DNA from: Flavitalea plasmicola
GTDB lineage: Bacteria; Bacteroidota; Bacteroidia; Chitinophagales; Chitinophagaceae
Reading direction: 5' to 3'
NCBI RefSeq assembly: GCF_030546645.1
Contig: NZ_JAUOTO010000007.1
Coordinates: 186,001 to 250,000 of the forward strand
Length of the DNA stretch: 64,000 nucleotides
Part shown: positions 1 to 7,730 of the stretch, one piece after another
Position numbering within the stretch: position 1 is the stretch's first letter
How the letters are laid out: the number at the start of each line of letters is the position of its first letter
Position numbers and translations under genes: made by a program
Notes under the pieces: generated by a model
Databases searched by the model: none
The model's input: only the letters and a program-made list of their open reading frames with translations
What the model was told of the DNA's origin: nothing

Positions 1-755
1 CTTTTCTTAGGTTTGAGGTAAAGGTTGATAACGCTGCCCGTGCCCAGCATGGCCAGCGTCCAGGGCTGCTGCTCCTGCACATAAGGCAGCTCCAGGATCT
101 TCCTGCTGATAGCCTCCAGCCGCTCTTTCCTATATACGCTGCCATTGGGAATATTCAGATAGCGTTGCATAAATTCATTGGAGATCTTGCCCGTACCATA
201 CACGCGGATGCTGTCTATATGGTATAAAGGCCCTTTCTCCACCTTTAATTTCGCTGATACTTCCCCGTTGGCGCCCATCGTGACGCTGTCCAGGCTGATC
301 TTACCGAAAGGATAGCCGTTGTTCTCAAGATAGTTCAGGAGCTGCTGCTGCCGGGCCTGGTACTGCCTGAAATCCAGCAGCCGGTGAGAAAAAGACCGTT
401 CATTCCACGCGACGCCGGACAGAAGGGTGGGATCGACCCCGCTGACATCGATCCGGGCCCATCGGTACGTCTCACCGACAAACAGACGGATGGTCGTGCC
501 TGTAGTGTCTGCACCGACGCTGTCGACCGAAGCCGTCAGGTAGCCTTTGGCCTGGAGAAGAACGGGTAGGGTGAAAATATACTCCGTGCAGGCATCTTTG
601 CTCTTGAAGGAGCTGAGAAGGCCCAGCTGCTTATGAATAAAGAGAGAATCCTTGTCAACAGACATGATATGCAGGGGATATTGCGTCCATCCCCTGGAAG
701 TAATCAATAATACAGCCACAATAAGGGCATATCGGCTTATTTTTGTACTTCGCAT
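1..755 (-). CDS. BamA/TamA-type outer-membrane assembly protein, N-terminal part (runs off the window)
   Basis: About 251 codons are visible from an ATG at 755 down to base 1, and the C-terminus lies outside the window. The protein opens with an N-terminal hydrophobic segment ending near SRGWTQ, which looks like a signal peptide. The rest reads as POTRA-like repeats, for example the YLENNGYPFGKI stretch followed by KVEKGPLYHIDSI. This pattern is typical of the periplasmic part of Omp85-family proteins (BamA, TamA), which insert beta-barrels into the outer membrane. The barrel itself is not in view, so the exact subfamily is open. It is divergent from hemW with 26 bases between the start codons. 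Other choices are a ShlB-type or Bacteroidota-specific Omp85 protein. Confidence 0.7.
   Translation of the reverse strand, partial: MRSTKISRYALIVAVLLITSRGWTQYPLHIMSVDKDSLFIHKQLGLLSSFKSKDACTEYIFTLPVLLQAKGYLTASVDSVGADTTGTTIRLFVGETYRWARIDVSGVDPTLLSGVAWNERSFSHRLLDFRQYQARQQQLLNYLENNGYPFGKISLDSVTMGANGEVSAKLKVEKGPLYHIDSIRVYGTGKISNEFMQRYLNIPNGSVYRKERLEAISRKILELPYVQEQQPWTLAMLGTGSVINLYLKPKK
738..745 (+). promoter_or_regulatory. Putative -7 box (TATTTTTG) for hemW
   Basis: The octamer TATTTTTG matches the Bacteroidota primary sigma factor -7 consensus TAnnTTTG. It lies 36 bases upstream of the hemW ATG, inside the start of the divergent gene. I see no clear TTG at the expected -33 distance, so the call rests on one box. 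Confidence 0.4.
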
Positions 756-781
756 TCGTCCGCTAAAATTAAGCAAACCGC

Positions 782-1903
782 ATGGCAGGTATCTATCTTC
801 ATATTCCTTTTTGCAGGCAGGCCTGTCATTACTGTAATTTTCATTTTTCCACATCCCTGCATCGTAAAAACGATTTTGTCCTTGCTTTATTGAAAGAAAT
901 GGAAGCAAGGAAGGATTATCTTGCCGCAACGCAGGTGGACACCATCTATTTTGGGGGTGGAACGCCTTCCCTGCTTACGGATGAAGAGCTCCGCCTTATC
1001 CTCGACAGCCTGCACACGCTTTTCCCCGTGGCTCCCGGGGCGGAGATCACGCTGGAAGCCAACCCCGACGACATGGCGGCGCCCGGTAAGCTGGCCGGCT
1101 GGCGACAGTCCGGGATCAACCGGCTCAGCATCGGTATCCAATCCTTCTTCGAAGAGGATCTCCGGTGGATGAACAGGGTCCATAATGCTGGACAGGCGGC
1201 GGATGCCATCCGTAATGCCCAGGACGCAGGCCTGGATAATATCAGCATCGACCTGATCTATGGAACCCCCGGCCTCTCCGACCAGCGCTGGGAAAAGAAT
1301 GTGACCCGGGCCCTGCAATTGAACATTCCCCACCTCTCCTGCTACGCCCTGACAGTAGAGCCGCGGACAGCCCTGGATACCATGATCCGGCAGCACAAAA
1401 AAGAAGATGTGGACCCGGATGTCCAGGCCCGCCAGTTCCTGTTGCTGATGGACCTCCTTTCAACAGCCGGCTACGAGCACTATGAGATCTCCAATTTCTC
1501 TCTTCCCGGACGGCGCAGCCGGCACAATACAGCTTATTGGCAGGGTAAGCCCTACCTCGGGCTGGGCCCTTCCGCCCATTCGTATGACGGCAGGGCCTCC
1601 CGCCAATGGAATGTCGCTAATAACGCGCTCTATATAGCCGATCCCACCGCCCGGATCGAAAAGGAAACGCTCACATCCACCCAGCAGCTGAATGAATATA
1701 TCATGATCTCGCTGCGGACGATGGAAGGCTGTGACCTCGATCACGTCTCGCAAAGATTCGGAGACAACGAAGCCCATGCCCTGCGCCTTAAGATAGCGCC
1801 TTATGTCCGCGGGGGAAAAGCCATTGACGACGGACGCCGCCTTATATTGACAAAAGAAGGAAAATTACTGGCGGATGGGATCTCGGCGGACCTTTTCTTC
1901 TAA
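782..1903 (+). CDS. hemW: HemW, radical SAM heme chaperone (oxygen-independent coproporphyrinogen oxidase-like)
   Basis: A 373-residue radical SAM protein. The 4Fe-4S motif CxxxCxxC is at Cys11, Cys15 and Cys18, followed by NF, as in HemW rather than true HemN, which has a fourth Cys in the motif. FGGGTPS at residues 57-63 and IDLIYGTPG are further family motifs, and a HemW-type C-terminal domain follows. In characterised members HemW binds heme and delivers it to acceptor proteins. Many databases still name the family coproporphyrinogen III oxidase. Length and start agree with the family. The last 4 bases overlap the end of the convergent metallophosphoesterase gene. Confidence 0.92.
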   Translation: MAGIYLHIPFCRQACHYCNFHFSTSLHRKNDFVLALLKEMEARKDYLAATQVDTIYFGGGTPSLLTDEELRLILDSLHTLFPVAPGAEITLEANPDDMAAPGKLAGWRQSGINRLSIGIQSFFEEDLRWMNRVHNAGQAADAIRNAQDAGLDNISIDLIYGTPGLSDQRWEKNVTRALQLNIPHLSCYALTVEPRTALDTMIRQHKKEDVDPDVQARQFLLLMDLLSTAGYEHYEISNFSLPGRRSRHNTAYWQGKPYLGLGPSAHSYDGRASRQWNVANNALYIADPTARIEKETLTSTQQLNEYIMISLRTMEGCDLDHVSQRFGDNEAHALRLKIAPYVRGGKAIDDGRRLILTKEGKLLADGISADLFF

Positions 1904-2847
1904 CCATTCCACCCATAGGTGAAATATTCATTGTCGAAGGTGCCGTCATCGTACAGGTTCACCATCGCATATCCATTGTCTGTGCGAAAATGCTTGCCAT
2001 TCCACCAATTACCGCTGACAGCCCCATTGCTTATATAAGTTACGCCATTGTAGCTCACCTGCTCGTTAAGATGAATATGGCCGCTGAGACACAGACGGAC
2101 ATTGGGATGCCGGTCGAAGAGCCCAATGATGCGGGCCGCATCCGTATGCATATTACCCCCTCCCAGTATGTACCCGGCTTCATCCTTCACCTGCTTGTCT
2201 ACAGCCAGCACGGCGGCCGACAGGATAGGCGCGTGGGAGATGACCATCACTGGCCGCTCGCCCGGCGTTGCAGCAAGATCGCTTTCCAGCCAGGCAAACT
2301 GCTCGTCGTCCAGCCTGATCGTATACCAGCCTCCATCCAGCTTGGGATGGATACTGTCCAGTACGATAAAATGCCACTCTGCTTTGTCAAAGCTGCGGTA
2401 CGGCTTGTCCAGGCGCATCTTGTCCAATGCAAATTTCTTTCCGTATAATGGATCGCTTTTCTCTCCCAACCCCCAGCAATCATGGTTACCGATGCAGTAT
2501 TCGATGGGTAGCGAGTTCTCTTTTTTCCAGACCTCATGCCAAAGTTTCCATTGCACTTCCACCCTTTCCTTCGTCGCCCCCAATGAGTCGAAAACAGCAT
2601 CCCCTCCGCTGAAGATAAATGCAGGCGCTTCTTTCTGCGACTGCAGATGATGCAGGCAGGCAGCAAGCCCCTCCGCAGCCCTGAGTTCAGGCTCAACATG
2701 CACATCTGTCAGATGCGCAAACCTTAGAACTTTTTTCTTCGAAGCCCCGGCGGCTGTAGCAGGCGATGCAGCCAGCACCCTAAGGCCAGGTAAAGAGCCA
2801 AGCAGCCCCAGCAGCCCGGCTTGCTTTAATAATTCACGACGATTCAT
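1900..2847 (-). CDS. Exported calcineurin-like metallophosphoesterase
   Basis: A 315-residue protein with an N-terminal leader MNRRELLK followed by a hydrophobic stretch, resembling a twin-arginine or Sec signal. The dinuclear-metal motifs of the family are all present: D48xH50, GGD at 81-83, GNHD at 120-123, SHAP with His205, and GHIH at 256-259. It therefore hydrolyses phosphomonoesters, diesters or nucleotides in the periplasm or outside the cell. The substrate cannot be told from sequence. The gene converges on hemW with a 4-base overlap. A TAGCTTTA element at 2864-2871 on the minus strand is a possible -7 box. Confidence 0.88.
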   Translation of the reverse strand: MNRRELLKQAGLLGLLGSLPGLRVLAASPATAAGASKKKVLRFAHLTDVHVEPELRAAEGLAACLHHLQSQKEAPAFIFSGGDAVFDSLGATKERVEVQWKLWHEVWKKENSLPIEYCIGNHDCWGLGEKSDPLYGKKFALDKMRLDKPYRSFDKAEWHFIVLDSIHPKLDGGWYTIRLDDEQFAWLESDLAATPGERPVMVISHAPILSAAVLAVDKQVKDEAGYILGGGNMHTDAARIIGLFDRHPNVRLCLSGHIHLNEQVSYNGVTYISNGAVSGNWWNGKHFRTDNGYAMVNLYDDGTFDNEYFTYGWNG

Positions 2848-3028
2848 AGATGGAATATTAGCGTAAAGCTAAAATGACACCGGGAAGTTCCTGTATTAAT
2901 AAATTATGAACTCCCCCTGCGATATCCCCCCATGGATTGTCGTATTTGCCCCTTCGGATCGTCCTGATCCCACCCCCCGGTTCCCATGAAAGGGCCGGAC
3001 CTTTATACAGTATAAAAACAAACGCACT

Positions 3029-3472
3029 ATGGAAAAAGAATTTAAGATCACCATCGACGCCCCCAGGGAAAAAGTATGGAATGCGCTTTGGAAAAATGAG
3101 AGCTATCAACAATGGACGGCGCCTTTTGCCGCCGGCTCCAGGGCGGAGACGGACTGGAAAAAAGGAAGCAAGGTCCTGTTCCTCGATGGAAAGAATTCAG
3201 GCATGGTATCCACGATCGTTGACAATAAGCCCAATGAATTCATGTCCATCAGGCACCTGGGCATTATTAATAATGGGGTGGAAGACCTGGACAGCGCGGA
3301 AAGCAGGCAATGGGCAGGCGCGCTGGAGAATTATACGCTCCGGACAGTGAATGGGAAGACTGAGCTCATCGTAGATATGGAAGGCAATATCCCCGAAGCG
3401 TTCGTGGACTACTTCGTACAGACCTGGCCAAAAGCTTTGGAGAAACTGAAAGAGATAGCAGAGAGGAACTAA
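3029..3472 (+). CDS. SRPBCC (AHSA1-like START fold) protein
   Basis: A 147-residue protein starting MEKEFKITIDAPREKVW, the classic first strand and helix of the SRPBCC/AHSA1 fold, with the YQQWTAPF signature of the Activator-of-Hsp90-like group and a C-terminal helix FVDYFVQTWPKALEKLKEI. These single-domain proteins bind hydrophobic ligands in a deep cavity. No specific ligand or partner can be inferred. It is a stand-alone rightward gene between two leftward units. Confidence 0.85.
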   Translation: MEKEFKITIDAPREKVWNALWKNESYQQWTAPFAAGSRAETDWKKGSKVLFLDGKNSGMVSTIVDNKPNEFMSIRHLGIINNGVEDLDSAESRQWAGALENYTLRTVNGKTELIVDMEGNIPEAFVDYFVQTWPKALEKLKEIAERN

Positions 3473-3476
3473 TGAC

Positions 3477-3587
3477 CTACTTCCGGTGGAACCTATCCTT
3501 CACATAATGGATGCCCTGCACCGCGGTGAGGATGAGTACCATTCCCAGAATGGCCATGGCTCCGAATCCCTGAAATGAAAGAGGCAT
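3477..3587 (-). CDS. Possible 36-residue single-pass membrane peptide
   Basis: A short minus-strand ORF from ATG at 3587 to TAG at 3477-3479. It begins MPLSFQGFGAM, carries one hydrophobic segment (AILGMVLILTAVQGI) and ends in a basic tail KDRFHRK. That is the layout of a small inner-membrane protein with a positively charged cytoplasmic end. It fills most of the space after the SRPBCC gene and converges on it with 4 bases between the stops. I do not recognise a family. Chance occurrence is possible because the ORF is only 37 codons. Confidence 0.35.
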   Translation of the reverse strand: MPLSFQGFGAMAILGMVLILTAVQGIHYVKDRFHRK

Positions 3588-3600
3588 ATGGCTGAATTTT

Positions 3601-3775
3601 GTGCACCGGTTATGGTTTATTCCGAAAATTAACCCATCCCCGGTGCACGGCTAATGATGGGAACTTCGGCGGAGCTGCTTCGACACGCTCCTTCTCGTTC
3701 GTAACCTTACGGTTACAGCCAGTGGACCTGTGGTCCACTTTTGTCAGATGGGGCTCCCTGGGTTCCAGGGATCCC
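3601..3775. repeat. Cluster of inverted repeats (REP-like extragenic element)
   Basis: Four inverted repeats occur within about 170 bases of non-coding DNA. GTGCACCGG at 3601 pairs with CCGGTGCAC near 3641-3649. GTAACC/GGTTAC lies at 3701-3716 with a 4-base loop. GTGGACC/GGTCCAC lies at 3722-3738 with a 3-base loop. CCCTGG/CCAGGG lies at 3756-3770. A GGGATCCC palindrome follows at 3768-3775. The element ends next to the gpsA stop codon and may serve as its 3' terminator, or it may be a mobile palindromic repeat. Confidence 0.5.
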
Positions 3776-3786
3776 GTCCTCCATTG

Positions 3787-4824
3787 TTAGACAAGGTACG
3801 GCTCAATTTGTTTAAATCCATCCCCGGCTTTAACATTTTCCCACAAGATGCGGTAAATAGTGGCTGCGATGGGCATCTCTGCCTTTATCTCTTTATTGAT
3901 CAGATACATACACTTACTTGCATTGTACCCTTCCGCCACCATGTTCAGCTCCAGCTGAGCAGCCTTGACAGAATATCCCTTCCCGATCATATTCCCAAAT
4001 GTCCTGTTCCGGCTGAACAGGGAGTAACAGGTCACCAGCAGATCGCCCAGGTACACGGAAGCGGCATAATTCGCGCTCCTCCGGTGAGAAATGGGGTCTT
4101 CCTCTGTGTGAATGCCCACTTCAATGTGTCGGATACCTACTTTCAGCAGAAAGCTGGCCATTTCATCCGCGCAGTTGGCTATCAATACGCTGAGGAAATT
4201 ATCCCCATATTCCAGCCCATGAGCGATGCCCGCTCCCAGCGCGTAAATATTCTTCAGGATCGCGGCAAACTGTACGCCATATATATCATTGTTAATGACA
4301 GTATTAAGGTAATCCGTCGCAAAATAAGACGCGATCTCGCCCGTAGAGGTTTCATCCTGACCGGAAAAAGTCAGGTAAGACAGCTTTTCGGCAGCCACTT
4401 CCTCGGCATGACAAGGTCCCATGACGGTGTAATAATCGGCAAGGTCCGTATGGAACTCCCGGGCGAGATAATCGTTGAGCAGCAGGTTCTGCTCTGGCAA
4501 GATCCCTTTCACGGCAGAAATAACCTTCTTCCCCTGGAAAATGGTTCTGTCAAGGCCCTGCAATGTCCCTGCCACATAAGCAGACGGAACCGCGATCACC
4601 AGGGTGTCGGCCGCCTGGATGACTTCCCGCACATCTTCGCTCATCGTCAGCAGCCCCGTGTCGAAATAGACGGAAGGAAGATACTGCGGGTTGTGATGCC
4701 GGGATTGTATATGCTGTATGATGCTCTGGTGTCGTATCCACCAGTTAATGGGAGTCCCGTTGTCGGTGAGGATTTTGGCTAACGCCGTAGCCCAACTGCC
4801 ACTGCCTATCACTCCAAAGCGCAT
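3787..4824 (-). CDS. gpsA: NAD(P)-dependent glycerol-3-phosphate dehydrogenase
   Basis: A 345-residue protein of the GpsA family, which reduces dihydroxyacetone phosphate to sn-glycerol 3-phosphate for phospholipid synthesis in the cytoplasm. The Rossmann motif GSGSWA (GxGxxA) starts at residue 7. The SAVKGI segment carries a conserved lysine, and GPCHAEEVA matches the family signature. The length is normal. It lies 12 bases downstream of the adaptor-protein gene, so it is probably the last gene of the tolC-adaptor-gpsA transcript, although its function is unrelated to efflux. Confidence 0.93.
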   Translation of the reverse strand: MRFGVIGSGSWATALAKILTDNGTPINWWIRHQSIIQHIQSRHHNPQYLPSVYFDTGLLTMSEDVREVIQAADTLVIAVPSAYVAGTLQGLDRTIFQGKKVISAVKGILPEQNLLLNDYLAREFHTDLADYYTVMGPCHAEEVAAEKLSYLTFSGQDETSTGEIASYFATDYLNTVINNDIYGVQFAAILKNIYALGAGIAHGLEYGDNFLSVLIANCADEMASFLLKVGIRHIEVGIHTEEDPISHRRSANYAASVYLGDLLVTCYSLFSRNRTFGNMIGKGYSVKAAQLELNMVAEGYNASKCMYLINKEIKAEMPIAATIYRILWENVKAGDGFKQIEPYLV

Positions 4825-4836
4825 GCTGCCTTCTTT

Positions 4837-6216
4837 TTAGTTCTTGCCTTCGAACAATTTTTCTTTTGGTACCACTTTCACCTTCATTCCGCTCTTCAAT
4901 GTCTTGTTGACGATGCTGTAAGGGCCCGTGATCACCTGGTCGCCTTCCTTCAGACCATCCACGACCTCAATGTAATTAATATCCTGTATATCCGTCCTAA
5001 CCTTGACTTTTTTCACCGTGTCGCCGGTTTGCAGCACAAAGGCCACCACATCCAGGTCATTCATGGAAGGAGCGGTAGTCTTGCTGGCATCGGGACCTTT
5101 GTCGTCCGTCTTCTTATCCTCCGCCTGCGTGCTTTTATCTGTTCCCTTTTCGCGGGTGGACACGGCATTGATGGGCACCGACAGCACACTGACGTGCGTC
5201 CTGGTCTGGATATCCGCGCTGGTGCTCATCCCGGGACGGAAAGGGAAAGATTTAGGCCGGTGGGGATCGATGAGGTCCTGGTAAGAGTCCGGCGAAAGAC
5301 GAATGTGCACCTTATAGTTGGTGACGTCATTGGTGGACACGGTGGTAGTAGCGCCGGAGGCGGTGGTCACGCTGCTGGCTATTTGCGTAACGATACCTTT
5401 GAACTTGCGGGTGCTGTACGCATCCACTTCCAGGAGGGCAGAGTCCCCGAGGTGCACCTTGGGAATATCGTTCTCGCCTACATCTACAATGGCTTCGATC
5501 CTGCTCATATCCGCTACCCGCATCATCTCGGTGCCCGCCATCATGGAGTTGCCCACCACCCTTTCGCCTTTCTTGATGCTCAGCAGGGAAACCACGCCGT
5601 CGATGGGAGACACCACAGTCGTGCGGCTCAGGTTCTTGGCCGCAATAGAGAGGTTGGCACGGGCACTGGCGACGCCGGCGACATTCCCTCTGGCCGTCTG
5701 CAAAGCCGCCATATAGTTCGCTTCGGCCGTTCTGTAGGCGCTTTCCGCGGCCTCGTATTCGGACTGGGAGATCACTTTCTGATCCAGCAGCTGCTTTTGC
5801 CTGTCTAATGTCCTTTGGGTCGTCTCCATGGCCGTCTTCAGACCTGGCAGGGTAGCCGATACATTGGAGACCAGGGCCTGCTGCTGGTTCATCTGCGCCG
5901 CGGCCTGGTCACGCTGGGTAGTATAGATATCCGCATAGATCCTGGCCAGCTCCTGCCCTTTCTTGACACTGTCTCCTTCCTGCACCACGTTGAGCTCCAC
6001 CACCTCTCCCGAAATATCGGGACTGATCTTCACTTCCTTTTCCGGGTAGATCTTGCCGCTGGCCGTAACGATCTCCGTGATATTGCGGCGCGCAACTTTT
6101 TCGGCCGAAACTTTTGTTCCCTCGTCCTTGCCTATCACACCTGCCTTCTTCAGCCCCACCAGTCCGATGACCAGTATCACGATTCCGAGGATTATCCAGA
6201 GTGCTTTCTTGTTCAT
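4837..6216 (-). CDS. HlyD/MacA-type periplasmic adaptor of a tripartite efflux pump
   Basis: A 459-residue membrane-fusion protein. Residues about 6-26 form one N-terminal transmembrane anchor. A lipoyl-like half follows (ISGEVVELNVVQEGDSVKKGQ), then a long helical hairpin and a second half with SPIDGVVS and ERV. A beta-barrel with FRPGMSTSADI comes next. A Lys/Asp/Thr-rich insert (about residues 355-380) interrupts the C-terminal domain. Such adaptors connect an inner-membrane pump to a TolC channel. The TolC-type gene is directly upstream with 14 bases between them. No pump gene (RND or MacB-type ABC) is adjacent. Confidence 0.88.
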   Translation of the reverse strand: MNKKALWIILGIVILVIGLVGLKKAGVIGKDEGTKVSAEKVARRNITEIVTASGKIYPEKEVKISPDISGEVVELNVVQEGDSVKKGQELARIYADIYTTQRDQAAAQMNQQQALVSNVSATLPGLKTAMETTQRTLDRQKQLLDQKVISQSEYEAAESAYRTAEANYMAALQTARGNVAGVASARANLSIAAKNLSRTTVVSPIDGVVSLLSIKKGERVVGNSMMAGTEMMRVADMSRIEAIVDVGENDIPKVHLGDSALLEVDAYSTRKFKGIVTQIASSVTTASGATTTVSTNDVTNYKVHIRLSPDSYQDLIDPHRPKSFPFRPGMSTSADIQTRTHVSVLSVPINAVSTREKGTDKSTQAEDKKTDDKGPDASKTTAPSMNDLDVVAFVLQTGDTVKKVKVRTDIQDINYIEVVDGLKEGDQVITGPYSIVNKTLKSGMKVKVVPKEKLFEGKN

Positions 6217-6230
6217 AGATCAACAGGTTA

Positions 6231-7667
6231 TTATTTTGATAGTTTTATGCCCATTCCCTTATAGAATTCCAGCACCTTCATCTTGAACACATAATCATAC
6301 TGGGCGTACACCAGGTTTATTTTAGCGGTGAAGTAATTATTCTGGTTGATCAGCAGGTCTACGGTGTTCAGCATGCCGACACCATATCTTTTCTGCGCAT
6401 AGTCCGCGCTTTTCGCCGTAGCCTCCGCAGTGACCTTATTGGCTTCGAATTTATGGAGGGCCGTCACCGCTGCGGTATATGCCTGGTAGATATTGTTCTT
6501 CAGGGTGAGATTGTCCTGCTCCCGCTGCAGCTCTGCATTCCGGAGGTTGAGCTTCGATTTGGAATAGTTGGTGCGAAGCGTGCCGTTATTGAGGATAGGT
6601 ATGCTGATATTCAACCCTACATACTGGTTGAAGTAATTGTCCAGTTGCCTGAAGTAAGGCGTCTTCCGAAACTGGTATCTCACTACGCCATCCTGCACGA
6701 TCCAGTTGGAAGTGCCGGATACACGCAAAGCTTTCAGCGTATCTGTTCCCATCTGGGCGGAAGACAGGATGGGGTCCGTGGCATTGCTCACATAGTTCGT
6801 CCCGAGGTTGCCTCCCAGCGCGACGGTAGGCCACCGGGCTCCCTTGGTTGCCGATACATATTTTCGGGCCGACTCTATCTGCAGGGCGTCCGCCTTCTGC
6901 AAAGGCTGGTTGATCAATGCCGTGGCATATACCGCCTCCGGCTGTAAATTATCTATATTCTCGATGGGTATATTATCCACGGGCGGTGTGTCTACCTCAA
7001 AAGGGGCGGCAGCATCCAGTCCCATATATGCTTTCAGCGTCAGCACGTTCAGCTGGACGGTACCCACCAGGGTGATGTAATTGGAACTATCCTGCGCCAC
7101 CTGGGACGCCAGCTCGGCCGCATTCAGCTCCGGCAAAGTACCGGCATTCACCTGCTTACGCGTGATCTCCAATTGCGATTGTGACAGCTGCAGCTTCGCC
7201 CGCCCCGTCTCCGCCTGCTCTCCCGCCAGCAGCACATTCAGGTAAGCGTTCGCGACATTCAGGGAGACATCGTTTCGGGTCTTGTCCGTGACAGCCAGGG
7301 CCGCCTGCCAGGCAAACCGGTTGGAAGCGATGACGTTTTTGAGATTAAAGCCATTGAAGAGGACAACACTGGTCTGCAAGGCCCAGTTATTATTGACAAA
7401 CGTCTTGTTATCGATGGTATACGTCGTTTGGTTGAGTGCGTTACCGCTGTTGACGCCAACCGCAGTGCTTAAAGAAAGCGTCGGTATCTGGGAAAGCTTG
7501 CTTTGATCAAATGTCAGCCTGGACAGCCTTGCCTGTACGTCAGCCTGCTTGATGGAGATATTATTGGCCAGCGCATAGTTGACGCAACGCGTGAGGTCCC
7601 ATTTTTCCTGGGCCAGACTCATATAACTAATCAAGGATAAAGGTAGTAGCCACAGCAATTTTTTCAT
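6231..7667 (-). CDS. TolC-family outer-membrane efflux protein
   Basis: The product is 478 residues from the chosen ATG at 7667. A signal peptide (MKKLLWLLPLSLISYMSLAQ) is followed by two repeats of the outer-membrane efflux protein domain, with the typical WDLTRCVNYALANN opening. These proteins form trimeric channels across the outer membrane. An upstream in-frame ATG at 7700 would add 11 residues ahead of the signal peptide and lies inside the promoter region, so I reject it. ATG at 7673 (MTMKK) is an equally possible start. The gene heads a leftward unit with the adaptor and gpsA. Confidence 0.88.
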   Translation of the reverse strand: MKKLLWLLPLSLISYMSLAQEKWDLTRCVNYALANNISIKQADVQARLSRLTFDQSKLSQIPTLSLSTAVGVNSGNALNQTTYTIDNKTFVNNNWALQTSVVLFNGFNLKNVIASNRFAWQAALAVTDKTRNDVSLNVANAYLNVLLAGEQAETGRAKLQLSQSQLEITRKQVNAGTLPELNAAELASQVAQDSSNYITLVGTVQLNVLTLKAYMGLDAAAPFEVDTPPVDNIPIENIDNLQPEAVYATALINQPLQKADALQIESARKYVSATKGARWPTVALGGNLGTNYVSNATDPILSSAQMGTDTLKALRVSGTSNWIVQDGVVRYQFRKTPYFRQLDNYFNQYVGLNISIPILNNGTLRTNYSKSKLNLRNAELQREQDNLTLKNNIYQAYTAAVTALHKFEANKVTAEATAKSADYAQKRYGVGMLNTVDLLINQNNYFTAKINLVYAQYDYVFKMKVLEFYKGMGIKLSK

Positions 7668-7697
7668 GGTCATGGACAAATTTAAGGGACTCGCCGC

Positions 7698-7728
7698 CAA
7701 AAATACAGAATCCGCCTGATCTCATCAA
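7698..7728 (-). promoter_or_regulatory. Promoter of the tolC-adaptor-gpsA unit
   Basis: On the minus strand a TTG (7726-7728) is followed after 20 bases by TATTTTTG (7698-7705). This matches the Bacteroidota arrangement of a -33 TTG and a -7 TAnnTTTG. Transcription would start near 7691, about 20 bases before the start codon. A second perfect -7 octamer, TAAATTTG, lies at 7677-7684, only 3 to 9 bases ahead of the two candidate start codons. Confidence 0.5.
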
Positions 7729-7730
7729 TT

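Noticed and set aside
384-569. Short plus-strand ORF near the window start
   Set aside because: It is antisense to the Omp85-type gene, which is open through the whole region.
3730-4782. 350-codon plus-strand ORF opposite gpsA
   Set aside because: It lies entirely antisense to a clear gpsA, and its translation shows no domain. GC-rich third positions create long shadow frames.
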